A DNA stretch of 46,214 bases from Solirubrobacterales bacterium (GTDB lineage Bacteria; Actinomycetota; Thermoleophilia; Solirubrobacterales; Solirubrobacteraceae), in assembly GCA_027306855.1 (NCBI GenBank), contig DAHUYZ010000011.1, positions 1 through 46,214 of the forward strand, read 5' to 3'. The first letter of the stretch is position 1, and each line of letters starts with the position of its first letter. The position numbers and the translations under genes were made by a program. The notes under the pieces were generated by a model. That model worked only from the letters and a program-made list of their open reading frames with translations, searched no databases and was not told the DNA's origin. Below, piece by piece: positions 28,012 through 36,976 of the stretch.

Positions 28012-28040
28012 AGTATAGGGAACCTCGCGACGGAACGCAA
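28012..28040 (-). promoter_or_regulatory. Strong sigma-70-like promoter for the riboswitch operon
   Basis: TTGCGT (28035-28040) and TATACT (28012-28017) are separated by exactly 17 bases, the best promoter in the window. Transcription would start near 28005, just before the SAM aptamer. Confidence 0.8.
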
Positions 28041-28085
28041 CATAAGGGCCGGTAACGTCCCCGACGCCGTGGTGTAGGGCCTGCT

Positions 28086-29096
28086 GTGAGCAGCCCCGAG
28101 AACGCGTCTGAGCTCCAATCGCATGAGTACGCCCCGGAGGAACGCGCGATCCCGTTCGAGCCGCTCGAACCAGCCGCCAAGAAGCGCATGCTGATCATCG
28201 TGAATCCGTATGCGACTACCGTTTCCGATCGACTGCGCAACCTCGTCGTCTACGCGCTTCAGGGTCGCTACGAGGTCGACGCGGTCGACACGCAGGAGCG
28301 GGGGCACGCGATCGAGCTCTGTCGCGAGGCGGCGCATGAGGGCTACGACGTGGTCGTCGCGTTCGGTGGCGACGGCACCGTCAACGAAGCCGCCAACGGG
28401 CTGCTCGGCTCCTCGACGCCGCTCACGTGCCTGCCGGGCGGCTCGGCGAACGTCTACGGCAAGATGCTCGGGATTCCCGGCGAGCTCGTCGACGCGACCG
28501 AGCAAGTGCTCGCGATGGCTGACGACTGGCGTCCTCGCAAGGTCGATCTCGGCGTCGTCAACGGGCGCTGTTTCACGTTCGCCTCAGGACTCGGGCTCGA
28601 CGCGAGCGTGGTGCGCCGTGTCGACTCCAATCCGCGCCTGAAGGCAAGGCTCGGCGCCTATTACTTCACGTGGGCGGCGATCAGCACGTTCACGCGCCGA
28701 TACCTGCTGCGCCCCCCGCACCTGACCGTGGAGGTCGACGGCGAACGCTACGGCGGAGTCACCGCGATCGTCCAGAACGGCTCGCCGTTCACGTACTTCA
28801 AGGATCGCCCGATCGAAGTCGCCGACGGGCCGGCGCTCGACTCGGGCACGCTGGCGGGGTGCGTGTTGCGGCGGGCGCGTCCCATAGACATGCCGACGAT
28901 CGCGTTTCGTGCGTTCTCAAAACGCGCGCGCGTGACCCGCCACCGCCAAGTAGCCTCGCTGCCAGAGTCGATCGAGCTGACGGTGCAGAGCGCCGACGGC
29001 GAGCCGCTACCTCTCCAGGTGGACGGCGACTATCTCGGGGACGTGATGGAGGCTCGCTTCTCCGTCATGCCCGGCGCGCTTAGCGTCGTGTCCTAG
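28086..29096 (+). CDS. Diacylglycerol/lipid kinase family protein (DagK/YegS type)
   Basis: The 336-residue protein has the catalytic-domain pattern of the diacylglycerol kinase/YegS/BmrU family: IIVNPYA near residue 37, VVAFGGDGTVNEAANGL (nucleotide loop, about 95-111) and PGGSANVYGKMLGI. Members phosphorylate diacylglycerol, sphingoid bases or polyprenol-like lipids; the substrate cannot be told from sequence. The first 30 residues are acidic and unconserved. It starts with GTG, lacks a clear ribosome binding site, and diverges from the SAM-riboswitch operon. It converges on rsh with 9 bases between the stops. Confidence 0.9.
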   Translation: MSSPENASELQSHEYAPEERAIPFEPLEPAAKKRMLIIVNPYATTVSDRLRNLVVYALQGRYEVDAVDTQERGHAIELCREAAHEGYDVVVAFGGDGTVNEAANGLLGSSTPLTCLPGGSANVYGKMLGIPGELVDATEQVLAMADDWRPRKVDLGVVNGRCFTFASGLGLDASVVRRVDSNPRLKARLGAYYFTWAAISTFTRRYLLRPPHLTVEVDGERYGGVTAIVQNGSPFTYFKDRPIEVADGPALDSGTLAGCVLRRARPIDMPTIAFRAFSKRARVTRHRQVASLPESIELTVQSADGEPLPLQVDGDYLGDVMEARFSVMPGALSVVS

Positions 29097-29105
29097 AGCC
29101 TGCCC

Positions 29106-31406
29106 CTAGCCTGCTCCTCCAGGCGTGACGCGATAGGCGTCGAACACGGACTCGGTGTTGCGCAGGCGGTTGATCGCGCCCTTGATGCTCTGGTTGTCGG
29201 CCAGTTCGACGACGAAGCGGTTCTTGACCATCGGCGGGCTCGACAGGCAGCGCGCTTCGAGGATGTTGGCGCCCGACTCCGAGAAGGCGCGCGAGAGGTC
29301 CTCGAGCAGGCGGTGGCGGTCCCACGCGTCGACGTGGACTTCGACGACGAACGAGGTCGCCTGATCGCCTTCCCAGCCGACTTTCGTAAAGCGTTCGGGA
29401 TTGCGGTGCAGCAGGCGGGCGTTCGGGCAGTCCTTGCGGTGGATCGTGATCCCCCGGCCAAGCGATATGTAGCCTACGATCGGATCCCCCGGGACCGGCC
29501 GGCAGCACTTGGCCAGGCGCAGCATCACGTCATCGACACCGTCGACCCTGATCCCGTACTGCGCGGAGGAGCTGGTGGCGCGCCGTCGTGGCCTGCCGAC
29601 CTTCAATAGATCGCCGGCCAATGCGCCGTCGGCCGAATCGCCGTGCTTGAGGCGCTGCAGCAGCTTGTTGACGACGACCTTCGGCGAGATCTTTGCCGAG
29701 CCCAGCGCTATGTAGAAGTCGTCCGCTTTACGAAAGCCCATCTCGCGGATGACGTCGGCGAGCAGCGGGGAGCCAGTGATCTTCTGGGCGGGGAGCCCCT
29801 GCTTGCGCAGATGCTCCTGCAAGAGGTCGCGGCCGGAGTGCTCGGTGTCCTCACGCGACTCCGCCTTGAACCATTGCTTGATCTTGTTGCGCGCCCTCGT
29901 CGTCTTGACCATCGCCAGCCAGTCGCGCGAGGGCCCGCGCTCGCGCTTAGCGGTGAGGATCTCGACCCGGTCGCCGGAGCGCAGCTCGTAGTGGAGCGGC
30001 ACGATCTTGCCGTTCACGCGCGCGCCTACGCAGCGATGGCCGATCTCGGTGTGGACCTCATAGGCGAAGTCCAGCGGCGTGGCGCCGGCCGCCAGCGACT
30101 TGACCTCGCCCTTCGGCGTGAACACGTAGACCTCGTCCTCGAACAGGTCGGTCCGCAGGCTCTCCATGAACTCCTGCGGATCAGACATCTCCTTCTGCCA
30201 GTCGAGCATCGAGCGCAGCCACTTCATCTTGGCGTCCTCATCGGGGCCGGCGGAAGCGTCCTTGGACTTCGGGCGCTGCTTGTACATCCAGTGCGCCGCC
30301 ACTCCGAACTCGGCCATGTCGTGCATCTCTTGGGTGCGGATCTGGATCTCCAGCGGCCTTCCCTCGGGTCCGATCACCGTGGTGTGCAGCGACTGGTACA
30401 TGTTGAACTTCGGCATCGCTATGAAGTCCTTGAAGCGCCCGGGCAGCGGCTTCCAGAGCGAGTGGATGACGCCCACTGCGCCGTAGCAGTCCTTGACCGT
30501 CTCGACGATCACGCGCATCGCCGTCAGGTCGTAGATCTCGTTGAACTCGCGGCCCTTCTTGGTCATCTTCGAGTAGATCGAGTAGAAGTGCTTGGCCCTC
30601 CCGGCGATCTGGGCGCTCACGCCGAGCGTCTCGAGCTCGCGAGCAAGGTACTCGCCGGCCTGCGCCACATAGCGCTCGCGATCCTCGCGCTGCTGGGAGA
30701 CGAGCTCCTTGATCTCGCGGTACTTGCGCGGATGCAGGGTGGCAAAGGCAAGATCCTCGAGCTCCCACTTGATCGCGTGGATTCCGAGGCGATGCGCAAG
30801 CGGCGCATAGATCTCGAGCGTCTCGCGCGCCTTCTCCATCTGCTTTTGCTTCGGCATCGCTTCGATCGTGCGCATGTTGTGCAGGCGGTCCGCGAGCTTG
30901 ATCAGGATGACCCGCGGATCGGTGGCCATCGCGACCATCATCTTGCGGTAGTTCTCGGCCTGCGCCTCGTCGCGCGACTGGAAGGTGATGCCCGTCAGCT
31001 TGGTGACGCCGTCGACGATCGAAGCTATTTCCTCGCCGAAGCGCTCGCGCACCTGCGCTATCGAAGCGGAGGTGTCCTCGACAGTGTCGTGCAAGAGCGC
31101 CGCGCACAGCGTCTCGGTATCCAGGCGCATGCCGGCGCAGATGCGCGCCACCCCTACCGGGTGGACGATGAAGTCCTCCCCTGACTTGCGCCGCTGCGCC
31201 GCGTGGTGCTCGCAGGCGAACACGAACGCGTCCTCGACTCGGTCGCGGTCGATCTCCACGGCCGCGTCGGCCGCGTGCTCGGAGACGATCGCGAACAGAT
31301 CCTCGAGCAGTCGTCGCTCGAGCTCGCCGAGCTGCGCCCGACGACGACGACGCTCTACGTCGGGAGGAGGAGCTGCATCGACCGAGGTGGGCCGGCTATC
31401 GGACAT
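29106..31406 (-). CDS. rel: Bifunctional (p)ppGpp synthetase/hydrolase, Rel/SpoT homologue
   Basis: This 766-residue RSH protein makes and breaks the stringent-response alarmone. The hydrolase HD site is intact (HDTVEDT, residues 106-112), and the synthetase site has RFKDFIAMPK (324-333) and the NMYQSLHTTV loop. A TGS domain (about 440-500), a zinc-finger-like RCxxPVPGDPIVGYIS segment and a C-terminal ACT domain follow. Both active sites appear functional, as in single-Rel actinobacteria. Its start overlaps the end of recJ by 52 bases; an AGGAGG is present but about 15 bases from the ATG. Confidence 0.97.
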   Translation of the reverse strand: MSDSRPTSVDAAPPPDVERRRRRAQLGELERRLLEDLFAIVSEHAADAAVEIDRDRVEDAFVFACEHHAAQRRKSGEDFIVHPVGVARICAGMRLDTETLCAALLHDTVEDTSASIAQVRERFGEEIASIVDGVTKLTGITFQSRDEAQAENYRKMMVAMATDPRVILIKLADRLHNMRTIEAMPKQKQMEKARETLEIYAPLAHRLGIHAIKWELEDLAFATLHPRKYREIKELVSQQREDRERYVAQAGEYLARELETLGVSAQIAGRAKHFYSIYSKMTKKGREFNEIYDLTAMRVIVETVKDCYGAVGVIHSLWKPLPGRFKDFIAMPKFNMYQSLHTTVIGPEGRPLEIQIRTQEMHDMAEFGVAAHWMYKQRPKSKDASAGPDEDAKMKWLRSMLDWQKEMSDPQEFMESLRTDLFEDEVYVFTPKGEVKSLAAGATPLDFAYEVHTEIGHRCVGARVNGKIVPLHYELRSGDRVEILTAKRERGPSRDWLAMVKTTRARNKIKQWFKAESREDTEHSGRDLLQEHLRKQGLPAQKITGSPLLADVIREMGFRKADDFYIALGSAKISPKVVVNKLLQRLKHGDSADGALAGDLLKVGRPRRRATSSSAQYGIRVDGVDDVMLRLAKCCRPVPGDPIVGYISLGRGITIHRKDCPNARLLHRNPERFTKVGWEGDQATSFVVEVHVDAWDRHRLLEDLSRAFSESGANILEARCLSSPPMVKNRFVVELADNQSIKGAINRLRNTESVFDAYRVTPGGAG

Positions 31407-33109
31407 GGATCAATCGTAGCCTCCTCGATCGGCGCCGGTTGGGCGTGGCGCAGCACCAGGCGAGGCTCGCTGACGCCGTTCCACTCGTTGACCTCGAGTG
31501 TGAAAGTGGCCTGCGCGGGCTCACCCTCGGCCACCCCGAGCTGAGCGCCGCGACCGAACGCTACGGCGGGCGCATGGGCATCGCCGCAGCTCACGGTGAA
31601 GCGCGCGTGCTTTCCTTCTCCCATGGTCCGTACATTGGCGATCGTCGCGTCCTCGAGCATGAGGGACACGACGGGGTTGCCCCGTCCGAATGGGGCGAGC
31701 ATCGCGAGCTCTTCGGCCAGCGCCATCCCGATCTCGCTGGTCTTCACGATCGCGTCGACGCGCTCGACCTCGATGAGCTGCTCGGGCAAAAGCGCCTGCT
31801 CGGCGTAGGCATCGAGCGCTTCGGCGAGCGCCGGGACGCACGAGCTCTCGACCTCCAAGCCGGCGGCCGCGCTGTGTCCCCCGTAGCGCAGCAGATGCTC
31901 CGAGCAGGCCCTCAGTCCACCGAGCAGGTCAAAGCCCTCGATGCTGCGCCCCGATCCGCGTCCACGTTCCCCGTCGAGCGAGATCAGCACCACAGGCCGG
32001 CGGCTGTGCTCGGCAAGACGCGAGGCCACGATGCCGACCACACCAGGATGCCAGCCCTCGCCGGCGAGCACATATGCGGAGCGTGGAGCGATGCTCGCCA
32101 ACTCGTCGAGCTGAGCTTGCGCCTGGAAGCGAATCGCCTGCTCGATGTGTCTGCGTTCGCTGTTGATTGCATCGAGCTCACGCGCGATCTGGGCGGCTCG
32201 TGCGGGATCTTCGGTCAGCAGCAGCTCGAGCGCGGCGTCCGCTCGCTGCAGGCGTCCCGCCGCATTGATGCGGGGACCGAGCGCAAAGGCGACCGCGCGC
32301 TCATTCACGCGCGAAGGGTCGATCCGCGCGACCGTCATCAGCGCCCTTACGCCTTGCTTGGCGGTCGCGGCGAGAGCACGTAGGCCCAGACGTGCCAGCG
32401 TGCGGTTCTCGCCGCGCAGCGAAACTACGTCGGCGATCGTCGCCATCGCAACGAGATCGAGGTCTTCGTCGAGCTCGCGAGCATCACGTCCAGCAGCCTG
32501 CAGGACGCCCTGGGCGAGCTTGTGGGCGACGGCGGCGCCACACAGCGCCGCGCACGGGTAGTCGCCGATCGCGGGGTGCACGATCTGCGCATCGGGGAGC
32601 CTGCCGTCACTTAAAGGCGCGTGATGGTCTGTGACGACCACCTCGATACCGAGAGCGCGCGCCGCGGCGACCTCCTCCACGGAGGTTATGCCGCAGTCCG
32701 CGGTCACGAGCAGCCCGGTGTCTCGCTCGGCCAGCCGCTTGACCGTCGAAAGGCTCAAGCCGTAGCCGTCGGCGCGATCGGGCAGATACCAATCGACGTT
32801 CGCTCCGATCCGGCGCATAGCACGCACGAGAATCGCCGTCGAGCACACGCCGTCGACGTCGTAGTCGCCATGGATGGTGATGCGCGTGCCGTCCCGCGCA
32901 TGCTCGAGCACACGCTGCGCCGCCGCGTGGAGGCCCCCAAAAGCGTCGAGCGAGTGCGTTTCGTCAGCGTCGAGGAACGCCTGAGCCATCGCCGGGTCTG
33001 AAAGGCCACGCCTCACGAGCACTTGGGCGAGCGCCGTGCTGGACTGAAGCCGCTGCGCGAGCAGCGCGACCTCGCGCGGGTCGCAGTCTGGGGCCTGAAA
33101 GCGGACCAT
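31355..33109 (-). CDS. recJ: Single-stranded-DNA-specific exonuclease RecJ
   Basis: RecJ degrades single-stranded DNA 5' to 3' in recombinational and mismatch repair. The 584-residue protein has the DHH motifs HGDYDVDGVCSTA (about 78-90), VTADCGI and VTDHHAP, the DHHA1 segment RGSGRSIEGFDL and GGHSAAAGL, and the C-terminal OB-like domain. ATG 33109 is chosen because AGGGTGA lies about 8 bases upstream and the family N-terminus follows; a GTG four codons earlier is possible. A much longer in-frame extension runs over the membrane-protein gene and is rejected. The last 17 codons overlap rsh. Confidence 0.96.
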   Translation of the reverse strand: MVRFQAPDCDPREVALLAQRLQSSTALAQVLVRRGLSDPAMAQAFLDADETHSLDAFGGLHAAAQRVLEHARDGTRITIHGDYDVDGVCSTAILVRAMRRIGANVDWYLPDRADGYGLSLSTVKRLAERDTGLLVTADCGITSVEEVAAARALGIEVVVTDHHAPLSDGRLPDAQIVHPAIGDYPCAALCGAAVAHKLAQGVLQAAGRDARELDEDLDLVAMATIADVVSLRGENRTLARLGLRALAATAKQGVRALMTVARIDPSRVNERAVAFALGPRINAAGRLQRADAALELLLTEDPARAAQIARELDAINSERRHIEQAIRFQAQAQLDELASIAPRSAYVLAGEGWHPGVVGIVASRLAEHSRRPVVLISLDGERGRGSGRSIEGFDLLGGLRACSEHLLRYGGHSAAAGLEVESSCVPALAEALDAYAEQALLPEQLIEVERVDAIVKTSEIGMALAEELAMLAPFGRGNPVVSLMLEDATIANVRTMGEGKHARFTVSCGDAHAPAVAFGRGAQLGVAEGEPAQATFTLEVNEWNGVSEPRLVLRHAQPAPIEEATIDPCPIAGPPRSMQLLLPT

Positions 33110-33144
33110 TGCCCGCTTCACCCTAGGGAGCCGACTGGACGGAA

Positions 33145-33438
33145 TCAGGCGGAGCCCAAAGCACGCATCCGCTCGCGGCGGATGCCCTCGAAGTAGACGA
33201 GGGCAATGCCGATCAAAGTGCCCGGCACCGCGTACAGCACCACCGCTATATCGGTGGCCTTGATCCCCGGCACCGCAAGCGTCGAGGTCTTGACGCTGTA
33301 GATCACGAGGCCCGACAGCACCGCGCCGAGCAGCGATCCGACGAAGGCGCCGACGATCCCGCCCCAGAAGCGGTCGGGCAGCCAGATCGTGAAGTGCCAG
33401 ATCGACAGGCCCATGATGACCCAGCCGAGCGCGCCCAT
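33145..33438 (-). CDS. Small membrane protein of unknown function
   Basis: The 97-residue product has three likely membrane spans (about 5-22, 25-50 and 62-84), the second very Gly-rich (GGIVGAFVGSLLGAVLSGLVI), and ends in a basic tail (EGIRRERMRALGSA). The Gly-rich pattern is reminiscent of GlsB/YeaQ-type proteins but I cannot assign a family. It starts at ATG 33438 in a TGATG overlap with the secDF stop, so translation is probably coupled to it. It may be an accessory of the translocase; that is only suggested by position. Confidence 0.85.
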   Translation of the reverse strand: MGALGWVIMGLSIWHFTIWLPDRFWGGIVGAFVGSLLGAVLSGLVIYSVKTSTLAVPGIKATDIAVVLYAVPGTLIGIALVYFEGIRRERMRALGSA

Positions 33439-36350
33439 CAGCGTGACCTCCCGTGCCTGCGGTTTCTGGGTTGCCGCCGATGTTTCGGCGGATCCTTGAG
33501 CACCACTTCCTCCGGGGCGAGATCGGCTCCCGGAGCGGGCTTTGGCTGCTCCGTCCGCTCGGGCTCGATATCACGCACCAGCTTGTCGAACTCCTCCTTG
33601 GAGAGCCGCTCGCCGGGCTCCTCGGAGAGCGTCCTCGTGGCGCGCCGCTTGGGGCCCGGCTCGACGTCGACGGGGACGCCGCCGGTAGCCGTCGCGTAGG
33701 CGGGCATGAAGCCGAGCTCGCGCACGATGCGCAGGCGACGGTTGCGATAGACCCCCTCGCGCTCCTTCCAATGAGTGAGCACCGGCGAGGCGATAAAGAT
33801 CGACGAGTAGGCGCCCGAGGCGATCCCGACCATCATCGCGAAAGCGAAGTCCTTCAAAGTCGCCCCGCCGAACAGCAGGATCGAGACGACCGGCAACAGC
33901 GTGCAGAAGCTGGTCGCGAGCGAGCGTGTCAGGACCTCGGACATCGAGCGGTTGACGATCTGCGAGAACGCGGCTCTCGGCATGCGCGGCACGTTCTCGC
34001 GCACGCGGTCGAACACGATGATCGTGTCGTACATCGAGTAGCCCAAGATCGTGAGCAGCGCCGCCACCGTCGCGGTCGTGACTTCGCGGCCCGTCAGCGA
34101 GTAGACGCCGGCCGTGATCAGAAGATCGTGCATCAGGGCGATCAGGACGGGCACGGCGTACTTCCACTCGAAGCGAAGCGCTATGTAGGCGGATATCACG
34201 AGCAGCGAGGCGATGATCGCGATCACGGCGCTGTTGGCGACGGTCTTGCCGAACGTGGGTCCGATCGAGGTGCTCGAGAAGTTTCTCGTTCCCGGCGCCA
34301 GGGGTCCCGAGCCGAACTTCGTGTCGAGCGCGGCCTTGACCCGCTGCACCTGGTCGGGGCGCAGCTTCTCCAGGGAGATCTGATAGCCCTGCCCACCGAC
34401 TCCCTTGCTCGAGAACTTCTGGATCTGGGCGCTCGCATAGCCGGCGCTTGACATGGCGCTCCTGATCTGGCTCTCGCTGACAGACTTGACGAACGCGGTC
34501 TGGATGCGCGTGCCCGATTTGAAGTCGATGCCGAAGTTCAGCCCCTTGCCGCCGATCGCGAGCGCTCCGATCAAGAGGATGCAGCCCGACAGCGAGAAGA
34601 ACCAGCGCGAGGCGCCCATGAAATCGAACGTCCATTTGCGCTGCTTGCGTCCCGCGCCGAGCAGCGCCGGATGGGATACCGCGCGCGAGCGTCCCATCGC
34701 GCCGAGCGCCGCCTGTGTGGCGAGGACAGCCGTGAACAGCGAGACGAGCGTCCCGATCCCGAGCGTGAAGGCGAAGCCTTGGACTTCGGCGGTCGCCAGG
34801 GCGAACAGGATGAACGCGGTCATGAACGTGACGACGTTCGCGTCGACGATCGCGGCGAACCCACGCTTGTACCCGGCTGCGATGCCCGCGGGGATCGAGC
34901 GCCCTCCTCGTATCTCCTCCTTGATCCGCTCGAAGATCACGATGTTCGCGTCGGCGGCCACGCCGATCGTCAGTATCAGCCCGGCGATGCCCGGCAGAGT
35001 GAGCGTGATCGGGATCAGCTTGATCAGCGCGAAGAAGTAGACGCCGTAGATGACGAGGCCACCGACCGCGATCGCGCCGAGCACTCGATAGAACATGAGC
35101 AGGAACAGGCAGACGACCCCGAAGCCGACGAGACCCGCGACGAGGCCCTGGTTGAGCGCGGTCTTGCCGAGCGTCGCCGAGACCTGCGACTGGGAGATCA
35201 GTTCGAGCTTGATGGGCAGGGCGCCCGACTGGAGCTCGTCGGCGAGGTTCTGGGCGGAGGTGATCGTGAACCCACCCGAGATCTGCGATCCGTTCGTGGC
35301 TTCGATCCCTCCCGGATTGGCTGTGTAGTCGATGAACGGCGCGGTGATGATCTGGTTGTCGAGCACGACCGCGAAGTGCTGCACGGCCGCCTGCCTGGAG
35401 ACGCCCGGTAACTGCGCCGCCTGGCCGCGCTGGGCGATTTCGCGGGTGACCTTTTCGAAGATCTTGCCGCCCTTGGAGCTGAATTCGAACGTGACGTTGG
35501 GCGCGCCCGAGCCGCCCGCTCCGTTGTCGAAGGACTGGCGCGGGTTCTTGATGTCGGCGCCCGTGAGCACCGGATTGTCGTTGAGCACGTACCAGCTTTC
35601 CGGCGATGCCTTCGTAACTTTCCCGTCGGCGGCGAGAATCGGTTGAGCTTGGGCGAGCACCGTCCCCGGGTTGACGCGTACCGCCTTCGCCGTCGTGCCG
35701 GCAGGCGGCTTGTAGCCGTCGGCGTAGAGGTTCTGTTCGGTGTCCTCCGGCCCACGCAGCACCTTCTTGTGGGCGGTGTCGAGCAGGTACCACTGACCGT
35801 AGATGCAGCCGTTCGGTTGCTGTGGAGTGCAGCCCTGCTGGTAGGTCGTGTCGTTGGGGCGGATGATCGCCGGCCGTTTGAGAGCGCGCTGCACCGCTTC
35901 GTACTCCTGCAGCCCCGACGTCGCCGACCCGGCGTTCGGGCCCCCCGTGACGGTGGCTTCGGTCGGCGCCGGTTGGCCGTTCGGACCGATCACGTTGGGC
36001 TCCCAGTCGTAGAAGTACAGCTGCGCCGTCTTGCCGACCTGGTCCTGCGCGCGCTGGGCATTGCTTACGCTCGGTAGCGCAACCGTGATTTCGCTCGCGC
36101 CGCTGCGCTTGATTTCGGGCTGGGAGACGCCGAGCTTGTCGACCCGTTGGCGCATGATTTCGATCGCGCGATCAAGCGATTCGGAGTCGACCTTCGCCTG
36201 CGCCGTCGCGCGACCTTGATAGATGAGCTGGACGCCCCCCTTGAGATCGAGCCCGAGTCGTGTGGGCTTGGTGGCGATGACCGCGAGCGACGCGGCGACG
36301 AGGCCCGCGACGAGCAGCAGGATCAGCGCGTTGCGGCGGCGGTCGGCCAC
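33438..36350 (-). CDS. secDF: Fused protein-export membrane protein SecDF
   Basis: SecD and SecF are joined in one 970-residue chain that uses the proton gradient to pull proteins through SecYEG. The SecD half has the first span (9-26), the P1 motif RLGLDLKGGVQL (31-42), a large extracytoplasmic domain (about 45-390), and five spans including GVAADANIVIFERIKEE. The SecF half begins near residue 580 with FGIDFKSGTRIQ near 607 and its own SYMVDTIIVFDRVREN-like motif. The last 70 residues are basic and Pro-rich. Most actinobacteria have separate secD and secF; the fusion resembles Bacillus. The GTG start has GGGGAG about 8 bases upstream. No yajC is present nearby. Confidence 0.96.
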   Translation of the reverse strand: MADRRRNALILLLVAGLVAASLAVIATKPTRLGLDLKGGVQLIYQGRATAQAKVDSESLDRAIEIMRQRVDKLGVSQPEIKRSGASEITVALPSVSNAQRAQDQVGKTAQLYFYDWEPNVIGPNGQPAPTEATVTGGPNAGSATSGLQEYEAVQRALKRPAIIRPNDTTYQQGCTPQQPNGCIYGQWYLLDTAHKKVLRGPEDTEQNLYADGYKPPAGTTAKAVRVNPGTVLAQAQPILAADGKVTKASPESWYVLNDNPVLTGADIKNPRQSFDNGAGGSGAPNVTFEFSSKGGKIFEKVTREIAQRGQAAQLPGVSRQAAVQHFAVVLDNQIITAPFIDYTANPGGIEATNGSQISGGFTITSAQNLADELQSGALPIKLELISQSQVSATLGKTALNQGLVAGLVGFGVVCLFLLMFYRVLGAIAVGGLVIYGVYFFALIKLIPITLTLPGIAGLILTIGVAADANIVIFERIKEEIRGGRSIPAGIAAGYKRGFAAIVDANVVTFMTAFILFALATAEVQGFAFTLGIGTLVSLFTAVLATQAALGAMGRSRAVSHPALLGAGRKQRKWTFDFMGASRWFFSLSGCILLIGALAIGGKGLNFGIDFKSGTRIQTAFVKSVSESQIRSAMSSAGYASAQIQKFSSKGVGGQGYQISLEKLRPDQVQRVKAALDTKFGSGPLAPGTRNFSSTSIGPTFGKTVANSAVIAIIASLLVISAYIALRFEWKYAVPVLIALMHDLLITAGVYSLTGREVTTATVAALLTILGYSMYDTIIVFDRVRENVPRMPRAAFSQIVNRSMSEVLTRSLATSFCTLLPVVSILLFGGATLKDFAFAMMVGIASGAYSSIFIASPVLTHWKEREGVYRNRRLRIVRELGFMPAYATATGGVPVDVEPGPKRRATRTLSEEPGERLSKEEFDKLVRDIEPERTEQPKPAPGADLAPEEVVLKDPPKHRRQPRNRRHGRSR

Positions 36351-36515
36351 TTACCGGACTCCCCTGACCACAGCCATGGCGCTTGCCGGGTATCCAGCGG
36401 TCATCCGGCCGACGCGGGCCGTAGCTGCAGCGGCGATCCCGCACCGCTGCTTATACGCGCTGGAGCGCCCTCTGAAGGTGGCGACCCGTCCGAAGTAGCT
36501 GCTGAGCATCCCCAT
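36351..36515 (-). CDS. Possible 54-residue small ORF upstream of secDF
   Basis: An ATG 12 bases after the zinc-ribbon/PAS gene opens a 54-codon frame that ends in TAA directly adjacent to the secDF GTG (TAAGTG). About 80 percent of third positions are G or C, like the surrounding genes. The peptide is basic and Ala/Gly-rich (begins MGMLSSYFGRVATF), with no membrane span, and resembles nothing I know. No Shine-Dalgarno is obvious. It fills the spacer where yajC would be expected but is not YajC-like. Chance openness in GC-rich DNA remains likely. Confidence 0.3.
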   Translation of the reverse strand: MGMLSSYFGRVATFRGRSSAYKQRCGIAAAATARVGRMTAGYPASAMAVVRGVR

Positions 36516-36526
36516 GAGGGCCCAGA

Positions 36527-36976
36527 CTACCTGTCGGGCGTCAGCACGAGCAGCAACCCGCCGTCGCCGTCGTATGCGGGGAACAGATCCGCCTTCGCCT
36601 CGGCATCCACGTCGCGCTCTCCGCTGACCCTCACGGGCTTATCGAGCGCGCGCACCCCCCACTCCAAGACCGTCTTTACGGGGTCGTCGCCGTTCTCGAA
36701 CGTCAGGCCGAGGACCTCCTCGACGCGCTGGCCGATGACCTGCTCCTCCTCCAGGCCCGTAAAGGCGAATGAGTTCTTGCCGCAGCCGATCACGCGACCC
36801 TCGGCGTCGCACACGAAGAAGGCGGCGTCCGGCGCGGGGAAGTAATCGTCGAGCAGCTCGAACAGGAACGCGAAGCCGCACTTCGAGCAGCCCTTGCGCT
36901 GGCGGGTGAAGCCGATGTTGCGGTCGATCTCGCTCGTACGGTGGCCGCAGTTGGGGCAGATGAAGGGGTGAGCCAT
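36527..36976 (-). CDS. Zinc-ribbon and PAS domain protein of unknown function
   Basis: The start is taken at ATG 36976 (149 residues); a TTG three codons upstream is possible. Residues 7-33 form a zinc ribbon (Cys7, Cys10, Cys30, Cys33). Residues about 45-145 look like a small PAS fold: AAFFVCDAEGRVIGCGKNSFAFTG and an EEEQVIGQRVEEVLGLTF helix resemble ligand- or redox-sensing PAS cores. There is no output domain, kinase or membrane span, so it may act through protein contact. A TAGTCT 10 bases before the ATG could be a -10 box giving a nearly leaderless mRNA. It lies between ruvB and secDF. Confidence 0.8.
   Translation of the reverse strand: MAHPFICPNCGHRTSEIDRNIGFTRQRKGCSKCGFAFLFELLDDYFPAPDAAFFVCDAEGRVIGCGKNSFAFTGLEEEQVIGQRVEEVLGLTFENGDDPVKTVLEWGVRALDKPVRVSGERDVDAEAKADLFPAYDGDGGLLLVLTPDR

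Noticed and set aside
27839-28240. Upstream extension of the thrC-like frame to 28240
   Set aside because: It would run through the SAM riboswitch and promoter and into the divergent lipid kinase gene.
29643-31184. 513-codon open frame opposite rsh
   Set aside because: Leu/Arg/His-rich translation without family similarity; the minus-strand rsh has complete motifs over the same bases.
33110-33574. Upstream extension of the recJ frame
   Set aside because: It overlaps the small membrane-protein gene and the end of secDF; RecJ similarity starts at 33109.
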